Below, one piece after another: positions 9,006 to 16,175 of a stretch of 64,000 nucleotides of DNA. Source of the DNA: Clostridium lundense DSM 17049 (GTDB taxonomy: Bacteria > Bacillota > Clostridia > Clostridiales > Clostridiaceae); contig NZ_JHVC01000009.1 in assembly GCF_000619945.1 (NCBI RefSeq), positions 1-64,000 of the forward strand, in the 5' to 3' direction. Within the stretch, counting starts at the first letter, position 1. Every line of letters starts with the position of its first letter. A program made the translations under genes and the position numbers. Below the pieces are notes generated by a model. The model was not told the origin of the DNA. It ran no database searches and saw nothing but the letters and a program-made list of their open reading frames with translations.

Positions 9006-9299
9006 TTGAATCAACAAGATTTAAGCATAAAGGTTTTTAAAGCACTTGGTAATCCAGTAAGATTTAAAATAATGAAGTTTTTATGTGATGGGCCTAAATG
9101 CGTATGCAAACTGAATGAAGAGTTTGAATATAGTCAAGCAAATTTATCTCAGCACTTAAGAGTTTTAAAGGATTCAGGACTTGTTAAAAGTGAAAAAGTG
9201 GGACTGGAAATGCACTATCAAATTTATAATGATAAAATTAAGGATGTTATTTATAATGTTGAAGATTACGTTAAAGATTTTTTAAATGACATAAAGTAA
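9006..9299 (+). CDS. third ArsR-family repressor
   Basis: A 97-residue ArsR/SmtB protein with metal-site cysteines (CDGPKCVCKL, Cys27, Cys32, Cys34) and recognition helix SQANLSQHLRVLK. The ribosome site AAGGAGG ends at 8998, so the TTG at 9006 (7-base spacing) fits as start and the ATG at 9000 (1 base away) does not. It is a single gene with its own terminator. Its target may be the upstream arsenic operons or the CDF exporter that lies convergent to it. Confidence 0.88.
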   Translation: MNQQDLSIKVFKALGNPVRFKIMKFLCDGPKCVCKLNEEFEYSQANLSQHLRVLKDSGLVKSEKVGLEMHYQIYNDKIKDVIYNVEDYVKDFLNDIK

Positions 9300-9319
9300 T
9301 TAAGAAATTAATAATATTT

Positions 9320-9352
9320 GTGGGAGTGTTAAATTAACACTCCTATGTTTTT
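9320..9352. terminator. terminator after third arsR
   Basis: GGAGTGTT and AACACTCC form a short stem followed by a T-rich run. It lies between convergent genes. Confidence 0.7.
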
Positions 9353-9384
9353 GTATATAAAAAGAATTTATACCAAGGTTAGTT

Positions 9385-10248
9385 TTAATCATGATCTATA
9401 TGTATGGTTACATGGATATTTTTAATTTTTTCTTCCAAACTTTTTTCTATTCTTTTAATAAGTTCATGTATGTCTTTTGCAGTAAGGCTTGATTTTATAG
9501 TAATATGAAAATCAATATAACGTATATGTCCAGATTTTCGTGTCTTTAGTTCATGGAAGTCCAATATTTCACCTTTATACATTTTCATAATTTCTTTAAT
9601 TTTTGCCTCCTCATCATCAGAAAGCCTTGAATCTATCAGTGGATTAAATGCATTTTGTGATAAGTGCCAGGCTTCTTTTATAATAAGGCACGCAACGATA
9701 GTAGCAACAATAGGATCCAGGATGCTTATTCCTGTGAATTTTATAAGAATTAGCCCTAGGGCAACTCCAAAGGAAGTATATACATCGGTTTTTAAATGTA
9801 GAGCATCTGCTTCTAATGCAAGAGAATCTTCTTCTTTAGCTACCTTGAAAAGAGTTCTTGAAACAAGTATATTTACCACGGCAGATACTATCATTACTAT
9901 GATAGCTATACCTGTTTCTGCTATTTTTGCAGGGTGTAGTATTTTTAAAATGGACTCTTTTATAATTAAAAAGGCTGCCACAAATATTAATAATCCTTCT
10001 GCCAGTCCAGAAATGTTTTCGATTTTTCCATGACCATAGGGATGTTTTTCATCTGCTGGTTTTGAGGAAATACGAACAGATAAAAAAGCAATAATAGATG
10101 CCACTAAATCCATGCCTGAATGAATTGCTTCTGAAACAATGCTAACAGAACCACTAAGTAATCCAGCAACTACTTTTAAAATAATTAAAATTGTATTTGA
10201 AGCAATTGATAAGGCAGCAACTTTAACTTTTCTATTTGATGATACCAT
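9385..10248 (-). CDS. cation diffusion facilitator (CDF) metal exporter
   Basis: A 287-residue CDF antiporter with about six membrane segments and a cytosolic C-terminal domain. The metal site of segments two and five is visible as SEAIHSGMDL and EADALHLKTDV, and HPYGHGKIENISGL is the usual loop. The C-terminal part HELKTRKSGHIRYIDFHITI is the family's dimer domain, with histidines at the end (HVTIHIDHD). Substrate could be Zn, Mn, Fe, Co or Ni. It stands alone behind a leader with a long hairpin (10289-10331). Confidence 0.92.
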   Translation of the reverse strand: MVSSNRKVKVAALSIASNTILIILKVVAGLLSGSVSIVSEAIHSGMDLVASIIAFLSVRISSKPADEKHPYGHGKIENISGLAEGLLIFVAAFLIIKESILKILHPAKIAETGIAIIVMIVSAVVNILVSRTLFKVAKEEDSLALEADALHLKTDVYTSFGVALGLILIKFTGISILDPIVATIVACLIIKEAWHLSQNAFNPLIDSRLSDDEEAKIKEIMKMYKGEILDFHELKTRKSGHIRYIDFHITIKSSLTAKDIHELIKRIEKSLEEKIKNIHVTIHIDHD

Positions 10249-10288
10249 GTGTTTAAATCCTCCCTTTAAAACAAAAGTTATGCAATAT

Positions 10289-10331
10289 AAAAAACTGAGA
10301 GACTATAATGTTTATAGTTCCTCAGTTTTTA
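10289..10331 (-). terminator. long hairpin in the CDF gene leader (possible attenuator)
   Basis: On the minus strand AAAAACTGAG and CTCAGTTTTTT pair, with a further inner stem ACTATAA/TTATAGT, and a T-run follows. It lies about 40 bases before the CDF start, behind the terminator of the gene upstream. It may be an attenuator that senses metal. I could not match it to the NiCo or yybP-ykoY riboswitch consensus. Confidence 0.55.
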
Positions 10332-10420
10332 TCTTCATATTCGTAAACAATATTCTATTTGTTTTTAATTTATTTAATATTAGATAATGATATAACTTAA
10401 AGGGTATTTAATGAAAAATA

Positions 10421-10458
10421 GAAAAGACACTCATCCCCAAAAGGATAGTGCCTTTTTT
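10421..10458 (-). terminator. terminator of the DUF3795-type gene
   Basis: GGCACTATCC and GGATGAGTGTC pair on the minus strand, followed by TTTTC, just past the stop at 10475. Confidence 0.75.
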
Positions 10459-10474
10459 AGAATAAAACATTAAG

Positions 10475-10822
10475 CTAATATCTTACTTTTTCTTTTTTAT
10501 GGCACATATTTATACTGCATTGGCAGGTGGGCTTATCACTAAAACGACATCCTGGGCAGTTACCATTTGAAGAATGCCTTAAAATAGCTAAAAATTCTTC
10601 ATAGTAATTAAATATAGGCATAAAGTCTTTTATTTTTTCATCCATATTTTCAAAGTTCTTTAAATTTTTATTAAGCTCCTTGCTTAATAGTACTATTTGG
10701 CTCTTTTCATAATTTGCACACCTTGAGTAGTCATTTCCGCAAGGGGCTAAGTCCTTTACAGCTTGTTCATAGTTTGATATGCCAAGTATTTCTGAAACTT
10801 CATCTAAAGATAATCCAAACAT
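10475..10822 (-). CDS. Cys-rich DUF3795-type protein
   Basis: A 115-residue protein whose cysteines (APCGNDYSRCANY, CPGCRFSDKPTCQCSINMC) match the DUF3795 pattern of a probable zinc or iron-sulfur binding fold. Function is unknown. The ATG at 10822 has no ribosome site, and the frame stays open and plausible upstream (about ten more codons), so the true start may be a rare codon further up or the 5' end may be damaged. Confidence 0.65.
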   Translation of the reverse strand: MFGLSLDEVSEILGISNYEQAVKDLAPCGNDYSRCANYEKSQIVLLSKELNKNLKNFENMDEKIKDFMPIFNYYEEFLAILRHSSNGNCPGCRFSDKPTCQCSINMCHKKEKVRY

Positions 10823-11019
10823 ATCAATTAAGGAGAATGCTATTTTTTTATTAATTATATCATATTTATTTTTTAAATAAGTTTTTATTGTGTATAAATA
10901 AAATAACTAAGTTATATGTGGATTCATATTCCTAAATAATTTAAAATATGTACAATATGGAATTATTGTATTATTATATTATTGTACTATTATATTCTAT
11001 ATTAAAAAGGAGCTTGTTA

Positions 11020-11598
11020 ATGATATTACATAGAAAAAAAAGTAAGGATAAATTGAAACATTTTAACCAGCTAGTCCCTCTAATATACAAAGACGTTGCT
11101 AGATACATATTTTCTATTACAAGGAATGAAACATTGACAGAAGATGTACTTCAAAACACTTTAATTATTGCATATGAAAATTTCTCAGAACTAAAGGATA
11201 TAGATAAATTTAAATCTTGGGTTTTAACTATAGCCAGAAGAGAATCTATTGCGCTTATAAAGAAATACAAAAGGGAAGTAGCAATAGAAGATAATATAAT
11301 TGAAATTATGACAGATGAAGATTTTTCAATACCTGAACAGTGTGTTTTAAAAGAAGAATTAATCGATCATGTTATAAAGGCTATTAATGAATTAAGAACT
11401 GAATATAGACAAGTTATCACATTAAGATATTATAATAACTTGCCCCTTGATGAAATAGCAACTGTATTAAATATTAGTTCAAGTACAGCACGAGTATGGC
11501 ATATGAGAGCAAAAAAGGAAGTTTATAATTGGATAAAGGATAATTATTTACAGGTAGATCTTAAGAAAAAAAGTACTAAAAAGGAGTATAGTATATGA
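11020..11598 (+). CDS. ECF-type RNA polymerase sigma factor
   Basis: A 192-residue sigma-70 family group 4 (ECF) protein. Region 2 is YKDVARYIFSITRNETLTED...IDKFKSWVLTIARRE, region 4 is LRTEYRQVITLRYYNNLPLDEIATVL with the HTH SSSTARVWHMRAKKE. The start at 11020 has AAAGGAGC before it; ATGs further up lack a site. The stop overlaps the start of the DUF4367 gene (ATGA), so the two are translationally coupled, the usual sigma/anti-sigma arrangement. It is the nearest candidate to drive the TGAAAC promoters at 12932-16083. Its own DNA contains one such promoter (11054-11082). Confidence 0.92.
   Translation: MILHRKKSKDKLKHFNQLVPLIYKDVARYIFSITRNETLTEDVLQNTLIIAYENFSELKDIDKFKSWVLTIARRESIALIKKYKREVAIEDNIIEIMTDEDFSIPEQCVLKEELIDHVIKAINELRTEYRQVITLRYYNNLPLDEIATVLNISSSTARVWHMRAKKEVYNWIKDNYLQVDLKKKSTKKEYSI
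11054..11082 (+). promoter_or_regulatory. ECF-type promoter inside the sigma gene
   Basis: TGAAAC at 11054-11059 (continuing ATTTT), exactly 17 bases, then CCTCTA at 11077-11082 followed by ATATA. This is the same architecture and spacing as the five promoters in 12932-16083. It would give a transcript that misses the sigma start and expresses the DUF4367 gene. Confidence 0.6.
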
Positions 11599-12365
11599 AA
11601 AAAGATAACATGGACAGGTTATTTGAACATATATATGAAAATGAAGGGGAAAGAATAGAAGATTTAAAGGATATTCCTATTCCACCCATGGATAAGGTAA
11701 TGAGTAGGTTCAATGAAAGTATAAATGAAAAGCATGGTATTAAAAAAGAAAATAAATATTCACCTTGTAAAAAAGCAGCAATTACAGCTGCCAGCGTTTT
11801 AGTAATTTTCATAATTCCTATATTAATACAGGATATTCCACAGGTTTCTGCATTAAAATTTAATATAAGGAAGCAGATTAATAAAGTAGAAAATGGTGTC
11901 AGAAGCATTAGATTCTCTGATGAAAAAGAACAGGTACAACCTTCTGCCAATGATAGTGATGAGTTAGAAGAAATTTTAACATTAAAAGAACTTCAAGATA
12001 AAACTGAGTTTCATGCATTAATTCCCAATTATTTACCTAAGGGATATAAAGAAAAAAGTGTTAAACTCTTTACCCATCCTGATAATCAGCAAATAGTTGA
12101 GCAAATTTATATAAAAGATGGTGGGAAGAATAAAATAGAATTTACCCAGTATACAAAAGGTGATGAAGCTAATGGAGAGGTTAACACAAGAGCAGAAAAT
12201 AAATTTGAAAAGATCAATATAGATGGAAAAGAAGTAAATCTTATAACAAGACCTAATGTTATGTATACAGCTCTTTGGTTTTATAATGGATTCAAATTTG
12301 AACTTATAATTAGAGATCCTATTAGTAGAAATGAGGTAATTAAAATAATTGAGGAATTAAAATAA
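11595..12365 (+). CDS. DUF4367-domain membrane protein, probable anti-sigma factor
   Basis: A 256-residue protein with a cytosolic N-terminal part (residues 1-57), one membrane segment (about 59-78, AAITAASVLVIFIIPILIQ) and an extracellular C-terminal DUF4367 domain from about residue 125 (TLKELQDKTEFHALIPNYLP). This topology and the ATGA overlap with the sigma gene mark it as the membrane regulator of that sigma factor. An N-terminal zinc-finger motif of classical anti-sigma factors is not seen. The signal is unknown. Confidence 0.8.
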   Translation: MKKDNMDRLFEHIYENEGERIEDLKDIPIPPMDKVMSRFNESINEKHGIKKENKYSPCKKAAITAASVLVIFIIPILIQDIPQVSALKFNIRKQINKVENGVRSIRFSDEKEQVQPSANDSDELEEILTLKELQDKTEFHALIPNYLPKGYKEKSVKLFTHPDNQQIVEQIYIKDGGKNKIEFTQYTKGDEANGEVNTRAENKFEKINIDGKEVNLITRPNVMYTALWFYNGFKFELIIRDPISRNEVIKIIEELK

Positions 12366-12384
12366 GCCCATATAGGGCTTATCT
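12361..12384. terminator. bidirectional terminator
   Basis: ATAAGCCC and GGGCTTAT form a tight stem between the convergent ends of the DUF4367 gene and the secreted-protein gene. Confidence 0.7.
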
Positions 12385-12899
12385 TAATCTACATATATAC
12401 TAGAAGAGGTGGATGTAACGGTTTCTTTATGACCATTAAATACAGCATAATGATCTACTACAACTCTGTATTCTTTTCCACTATTAACTGCTATGCTACA
12501 AGATTTTCTAATGGAATCTGTATTATAGTTTGTGTATGATTTACTGCCTACAGTTTTCCATCTGCTACCATCATACATTTGAAAATAAATGGTACACCCT
12601 ATTTCATCAGCAACTACAGCTGATGAAGTTCTTGAACTTCCTTTTATGTATCCACTTTTAATTTTACTGATATAACAATCCCATAAATCTAAGTTTTTAG
12701 ATGAAGTTGATTTTCTTATTCTAATTTTAGTTTGTTCTTCTTCGGATTCCTTAGTTTCGTCTAATGATTGTAAATTGATAGTTAAATTAATGGTTTGTTT
12801 AGTATCCTCACTATCTTTTTTATTTTCCCCTGCAAAAGCTGTTGTAGGGTACATAATTAAAACTAAAATAAATGCCCATAATGATAAAAGTTTTTTCAT
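12384..12899 (-). CDS. secreted protein of unknown function under ECF promoter
   Basis: A 171-residue protein with a clear signal peptide (MKKLLSLWAFILVLIMYPTTAFAGEN, cut after AFA). The mature part begins with an acidic, charged linker and then a compact Ser/Thr/Tyr-rich domain of about 105 residues that looks beta-rich, with WDCYISKIKSG and GCTIYFQMYDGSRWKTVGSK. I do not recognise the family. Ribosome site TTAGGAGG. Its promoter (12932-12960) matches the five others of this cluster, which makes it a co-regulated member on the other strand. Confidence 0.85.
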   Translation of the reverse strand: MKKLLSLWAFILVLIMYPTTAFAGENKKDSEDTKQTINLTINLQSLDETKESEEEQTKIRIRKSTSSKNLDLWDCYISKIKSGYIKGSSRTSSAVVADEIGCTIYFQMYDGSRWKTVGSKSYTNYNTDSIRKSCSIAVNSGKEYRVVVDHYAVFNGHKETVTSTSSSIYVD

Positions 12900-12931
12900 A
12901 TTATATCCTCCTAAGTTTTATATTCATAATA

Positions 12932-12960
12932 TAGAGGAAATTTACAGGTAAAATGTTTCA
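12932..12960 (-). promoter_or_regulatory. ECF-type promoter of secreted-protein gene
   Basis: Read on the minus strand: TGAAAC (12960-12955) with ATTTT after it, exactly 17 bases, then CCTCTA (12937-12932) and TATTATG. It lies back to back with the plus-strand promoter at 12994, with only 33 bases between the two -35 boxes. Confidence 0.8.
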
Positions 12961-12993
12961 AAATGTACAAAAAAATAATTTTTTTATAATTTT

Positions 12994-13022
12994 TGAAACA
13001 TTTTGTATGTTTATCCCCTCTT
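12994..13022 (+). promoter_or_regulatory. ECF-type promoter of secreted pre-pro-protein 1
   Basis: TGAAACATTTT at 12994, 17 bases after TGAAAC, then CCTCTT at 13017-13022 followed by ATATAGTGTAAAG. A perfect palindrome CATGTGGCCACATG (13036-13049) lies at about the start of the transcript. Confidence 0.8.
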
Positions 13023-13084
13023 ATATAGTGTAAAGCATGTGGCCACATGTTGAAATAATGAGATGTGGAAAAGGGGAATGGAAA

Positions 13085-13780
13085 ATGAATAAGAAATTAA
13101 AAGTTATGTCATCAGTATTATGTGGAGTTTTAATAGCTTCTAATTTAGGAGTTACGAGTGTTTATGCGAAGTCTACAAATGTACCAGTTAAGGGTGAACA
13201 AGCTGTATCAACTGAATCTATTGATTCTAAAGAAAGTTTTAAAAATTGTTTTTCTAGTGATACTTATTATGATAAATTAATTGAACTCGGTTTTACAGAA
13301 AATGAAATGTATGATTTGTATTTAAAAGAATCAGAAAAATTAGGTACACCTCTAAAATTACCAAATAAATTATCTGAAAATATTCAAAAAGATTATGCAT
13401 CTTCCATGAATTTAAATAGGAGATCCAGTCGTGCATATAATAAAAGTCCATTTCCGCCTAACCCTCAAATTGGGAAAACTTATGATTTAACTCTAACTGT
13501 TACAATATCAGATTTAGCTTTTGCTTTAGGAGTACCAGCTGGATCAGCTGGCACTATAGCTCTGATGTCTAAAGGCGAAGTTGCAAAAGCACTAGTTAAA
13601 ATTTTAGGCTTAGGTACCGTTGGTGCTGTAATGGGAGCTGCAGGATTTATAATTGGCGGAATTGCTACATTTGCACATAACTATGGTGTACAATGGAAAC
13701 AAACATGGTACTATGGAGAAGATAACCATATGTCTATTGGTTGGACTCCTGGTTATGCATATGGCTATAAATGGATTTAA
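13085..13780 (+). CDS. secreted pre-pro-protein with hydrophobic Gly/Ala-rich core (bacteriocin-like)
   Basis: A 231-residue protein with signal peptide (MNKKLKVMSSVLCGVLIASN... cut near VYAKS), then an acidic, hydrophilic stretch of about 85 residues, then a basic spot NRRSSRAYN, then a C-terminal domain of about 115 residues. That domain has two hydrophobic Ala/Gly-rich helices (SDLAFALGVPAGSAGTIALM and GLGTVGAVMGAAGFIIGGIA) and ends in an aromatic tail rich in W, Y and G. The layout resembles large bacteriocin precursors processed to a C-terminal peptide, such as closticin 574; no sequence identity is claimed. AAAGGGG precedes the ATG. The first 42 residues nearly match those of 14865-15530. 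Confidence 0.8.
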   Translation: MNKKLKVMSSVLCGVLIASNLGVTSVYAKSTNVPVKGEQAVSTESIDSKESFKNCFSSDTYYDKLIELGFTENEMYDLYLKESEKLGTPLKLPNKLSENIQKDYASSMNLNRRSSRAYNKSPFPPNPQIGKTYDLTLTVTISDLAFALGVPAGSAGTIALMSKGEVAKALVKILGLGTVGAVMGAAGFIIGGIATFAHNYGVQWKQTWYYGEDNHMSIGWTPGYAYGYKWI

Positions 13781-13817
13781 CAAATAAGAATAGTTGATTT
13801 AGTTCAATAAATCTAAA

Positions 13818-13857
13818 ATAAAAAGCGTTTCTTTTTGAGAAGAAGCGCTTTTTATTT
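13818..13857 (+). terminator. terminator after secreted protein 1
   Basis: AAAAAGCG...CGCTTTTT with an inner TTCTT/AAGAA stem, then T-rich sequence. Confidence 0.85.
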
Positions 13858-13859
13858 TT

Positions 13860-14262
13860 ACTCATAATGCTAACCCTTTAAAACTTCCTCTGATTTAAGC
13901 AGTACTTTATTAATATTTAAAATCTTTAATTTTTATTAAAAATAAGACTTTAATTTAATATTTTTTATAGCTGTAGCTTTAATTAGTATGCTAATAAGTT
14001 TCAATAGTAAGAATCTACAGGTGGTTTTTATATGTTTAGAAATAATATATAATAGCATATTTTATGGTAGAACAGTTAACTGGAGAAGTATATAAAACTG
14101 AAATATTATGTATAGATGCTATAACATTAAGTGTGTTTACAATTTATATTTAAGATTAATAAATTCACATAATAGAAATTTAAAGCTATTAAATAATTTA
14201 AATGCATTGAAAATAACTTTCTTTCTTTTGATTTTATTGTTTGTTATGATATTTTTTATAAA
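13860..14262. other. A/T-rich spacer without a gene
   Basis: About 400 bases between the terminator and the next ECF promoter. Only short open frames without ribosome sites occur. It may hold decayed remains of a further cassette, but no translated stretch was recognisable. Confidence 0.5.
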
Positions 14263-14266
14263 TTTT

Positions 14267-14295
14267 TGAAACATTTTAGCTACTTGTTCTCTCTT
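14267..14295 (+). promoter_or_regulatory. ECF-type promoter of 89-residue membrane protein gene
   Basis: TGAAACATTTT at 14267, 17 bases, TCTCTT at 14290-14295 followed by ATATAGTGTAAGACATGTG. A slightly imperfect copy of the CATGTGGCCACATG dyad follows. Confidence 0.8.
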
Positions 14296-14361
14296 ATATA
14301 GTGTAAGACATGTGTCCACATGTTAAAATTAATAAATTGTTAAAAAAGGAAGGGATTGTAT

Positions 14362-14631
14362 ATGAACAAATACATTTTTTTAAAAACAGTTTTCCGTATA
14401 ATTGATTTATTATTGTTGCTATTAAGTATATATTTTATTATAAATAATAATTTTATGGGCTATTATATTCCTGTGCTAGTATTTATTATGGATTTTATAA
14501 TTAAAAAAACAGGAATTTATAAAGAAATAAATTATACTAATAAAAAAATAGATTCTGTCTTTAATATCATTGGTATAGTATTAGGTATATTGCTATTAAT
14601 ATCAATATTATATGTATTTACTTATAAATAA
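14362..14631 (+). CDS. small membrane protein, three segments (family A, copy 1)
   Basis: An 89-residue protein with three hydrophobic segments (about 8-28, 34-50 and 67-87). Start at ATG 14362 with AAGGAAGGG upstream. It is a paralog of the 87-residue protein at 16640-16903: both share an N-terminal YxxxxNN(F/Y)M pattern and KKIDSVFNIIG / KKIDLIIDRINIIG before the last segment. No known family recognised. The context (own ECF promoter between two secreted-protein genes) suits an immunity or accessory role; this is inference. Confidence 0.75.
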   Translation: MNKYIFLKTVFRIIDLLLLLLSIYFIINNNFMGYYIPVLVFIMDFIIKKTGIYKEINYTNKKIDSVFNIIGIVLGILLLISILYVFTYK

Positions 14632-14774
14632 TTATTATTTAAATAACTGCTACTTTACAAATACCATTAATGAAGCTATTGTTGAGGCTATATAATTTAA
14701 CATGTTTTCTAATATATAAAATAATATATTATCTAATTGATGTGTTAATAATTACTAAAACAAAAATAGATTTT

Positions 14775-14803
14775 TGAAACATTTTGTATGTTTGTCCCCT
14801 CTT
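14775..14803 (+). promoter_or_regulatory. ECF-type promoter of secreted pre-pro-protein 2
   Basis: TGAAACATTTTGTATGTTTG at 14775, CCTCTT at 14798-14803 after 17 bases, then ATATAGTGTAAAG and the perfect CATGTGGCCACATG dyad. Nearly identical to the promoter at 12994, including the leader. Confidence 0.8.
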
Positions 14804-14864
14804 ATATAGTGTAAAGCATGTGGCCACATGTTAAAATTAACAAATGTGGAAAAGGGAATGGAAC

Positions 14865-15530
14865 ATGAATAAAAAATTAAAAGTTATGTCATTAGCATTA
14901 TGTGGAGTTTTAATAGCTTATAATTTAGGAGTTACAAGTGTGTATGCTAAGTCCACAAACGTATCAGAGAAAGGTGAACAAGCTGTATCAAATAGATTGA
15001 ATGTTGAGAAAGAACAAATTTTATCTGATGTATATAAACAATTGGAAAAACAAGGGAAGTTAGATCGTTACAACATATATAAAGATATAGTTGAATCAGA
15101 ATTTCAAGCTAGAGAAAATGATACTATGAGCTTGAGATCCGCGAGATCTTCAGGTGGGTATTGGGCACCAAAAGGAATGAGTGTAGCTTATAAAATTAGT
15201 TCAGCTTCTGTGTTAAGAATTTATATGGATAAAGATAAAACTCAAAAATATAGAAATTCATCAACAGTAAATTCTATTGGTGAACTTAGCAAATATGGGA
15301 TTGCGTTTATTCCTTATGGATATGGAGCTATATTTGCCACTTGCTCAATAGCTGAGTATTTGGTAAGTTCTAGTGCGTGGAAGCAGATTGATAATGGAAC
15401 TCATTGTGGTGAGCTTGTAACAGTTGTTGATGATAATGAGCTTTCAAGATCTACTATTTTGTTTCACTGGTCTAATTATCCATATGCAGATTTTCCACCT
15501 TCTGGCGCAACAAATATTTCTACAAAGTAA
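14865..15530 (+). CDS. secreted pre-pro-protein 2
   Basis: A 221-residue protein. Residues 1-42 (signal peptide plus STNV..KGEQAVS) differ from those of the protein at 13085-13780 at only a few positions, while the rest is unrelated. After a charged linker (to about residue 85) comes a basic spot SLRSARSSGG and a C-terminal domain of about 130 residues with one hydrophobic stretch (YGIAFIPYGYGAIFATCSIA) and two cysteines (ATCSI, THCGEL) that could form a disulfide. No family recognised. Start at ATG 14865 after AAAGGGAATGG. A membrane-protein gene follows 30 bases on. Confidence 0.8.
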   Translation: MNKKLKVMSLALCGVLIAYNLGVTSVYAKSTNVSEKGEQAVSNRLNVEKEQILSDVYKQLEKQGKLDRYNIYKDIVESEFQARENDTMSLRSARSSGGYWAPKGMSVAYKISSASVLRIYMDKDKTQKYRNSSTVNSIGELSKYGIAFIPYGYGAIFATCSIAEYLVSSSAWKQIDNGTHCGELVTVVDDNELSRSTILFHWSNYPYADFPPSGATNISTK

Positions 15531-15560
15531 GTATGTATAATTTAAAGGGATTGATAGATA

Positions 15561-15908
15561 ATGATAAAAAACATATTTAAAAATAATTATTTCTTGTTAT
15601 TAGTTATTGGTATTTTTAATATTTCACTTATAACTAAAAAAATTAAATTTGCAGTAGGCTCACCTTTAAACATATGTATAATATTTTTATTCTTTTGTAT
15701 ATCATATTTTATTATTGAGATTAAAAGAGAAAATAAATCAATTCTCAAATTAAGGATAATAACTGTTATTATCTTTTTAGTAGTTATGCTAATACCTATT
15801 AATATTATTCCAGATAAGTATAGCCTTTCCTCGGGATTGATAATTCTTACTGAATGTATTATGTTGGAAAATATGATATACTTTTTTATATCAAATAAAA
15901 CTAAATGA
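15561..15908 (+). CDS. four-segment membrane protein downstream of secreted protein 2
   Basis: A 115-residue, mostly hydrophobic protein with about four membrane segments and short charged loops (EIKRENKSILKLR). No family recognised. It follows secreted protein 2 with a 30-base gap and a weak AAAGGGA site, without a terminator in between, so it is in the same transcript. A role as dedicated immunity protein is possible. Confidence 0.75.
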   Translation: MIKNIFKNNYFLLLVIGIFNISLITKKIKFAVGSPLNICIIFLFFCISYFIIEIKRENKSILKLRIITVIIFLVVMLIPINIIPDKYSLSSGLIILTECIMLENMIYFFISNKTK

Positions 15909-15934
15909 AAAAGTTCATAATCCATAATTAGATG

Positions 15935-15988
15935 AAAATCCCCTATAGGATAACTATAAATAAATCTATCCTATAGGGGAATTTTTTT
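15935..15988 (+). terminator. terminator after secreted protein 2 operon
   Basis: A long stem, TCCCCTATAGGATA with TATCCTATAGGGGA, followed by seven T. Confidence 0.9.
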
Positions 15989-16054
15989 GATTTTATTAAT
16001 GAATTTGTAGAAATAGCTTGTAAATAATATTAAGTAAAAAAAGTAAAGATAAAT

Positions 16055-16083
16055 TGAAACATTTTGCATATGTATTCCCTCTT
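16055..16083 (+). promoter_or_regulatory. ECF-type promoter of membrane-protein pair
   Basis: TGAAACATTTT at 16055, 17 bases, CCTCTT at 16078-16083, then ATATAGTGTAAAGCATG. The 30 bases 16036-16065 match 11035-11064 in the sigma gene with a single mismatch, so this promoter also shares sequence upstream of its -35 box with the sigma gene. Confidence 0.8.
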
Positions 16084-16175
16084 ATATAGTGTAAAGCATG
16101 GCATTATGAAAAAGATAATCACGGTTCAATTGGTTGAACTTGTGGTTATATACATGGACATAGGAGGTTTTAATC

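Noticed and set aside
10249..10400. NiCo (czcD) or yybP-ykoY riboswitch before the CDF gene
   Set aside because: Only a simple hairpin is visible; I do not see the conserved multi-stem junction bases of either class.
10940..11019. Longer N-terminus for the sigma factor at 11020
   Set aside because: The extra 24 residues are Tyr/Leu/Ile from A/T-rich DNA and there is no ribosome site; AAAGGAGC fits the ATG at 11020.
13085..13780. Naming the secreted protein as closticin 574 or SdpC
   Set aside because: Only the precursor layout is similar; I cannot see sequence identity to either.
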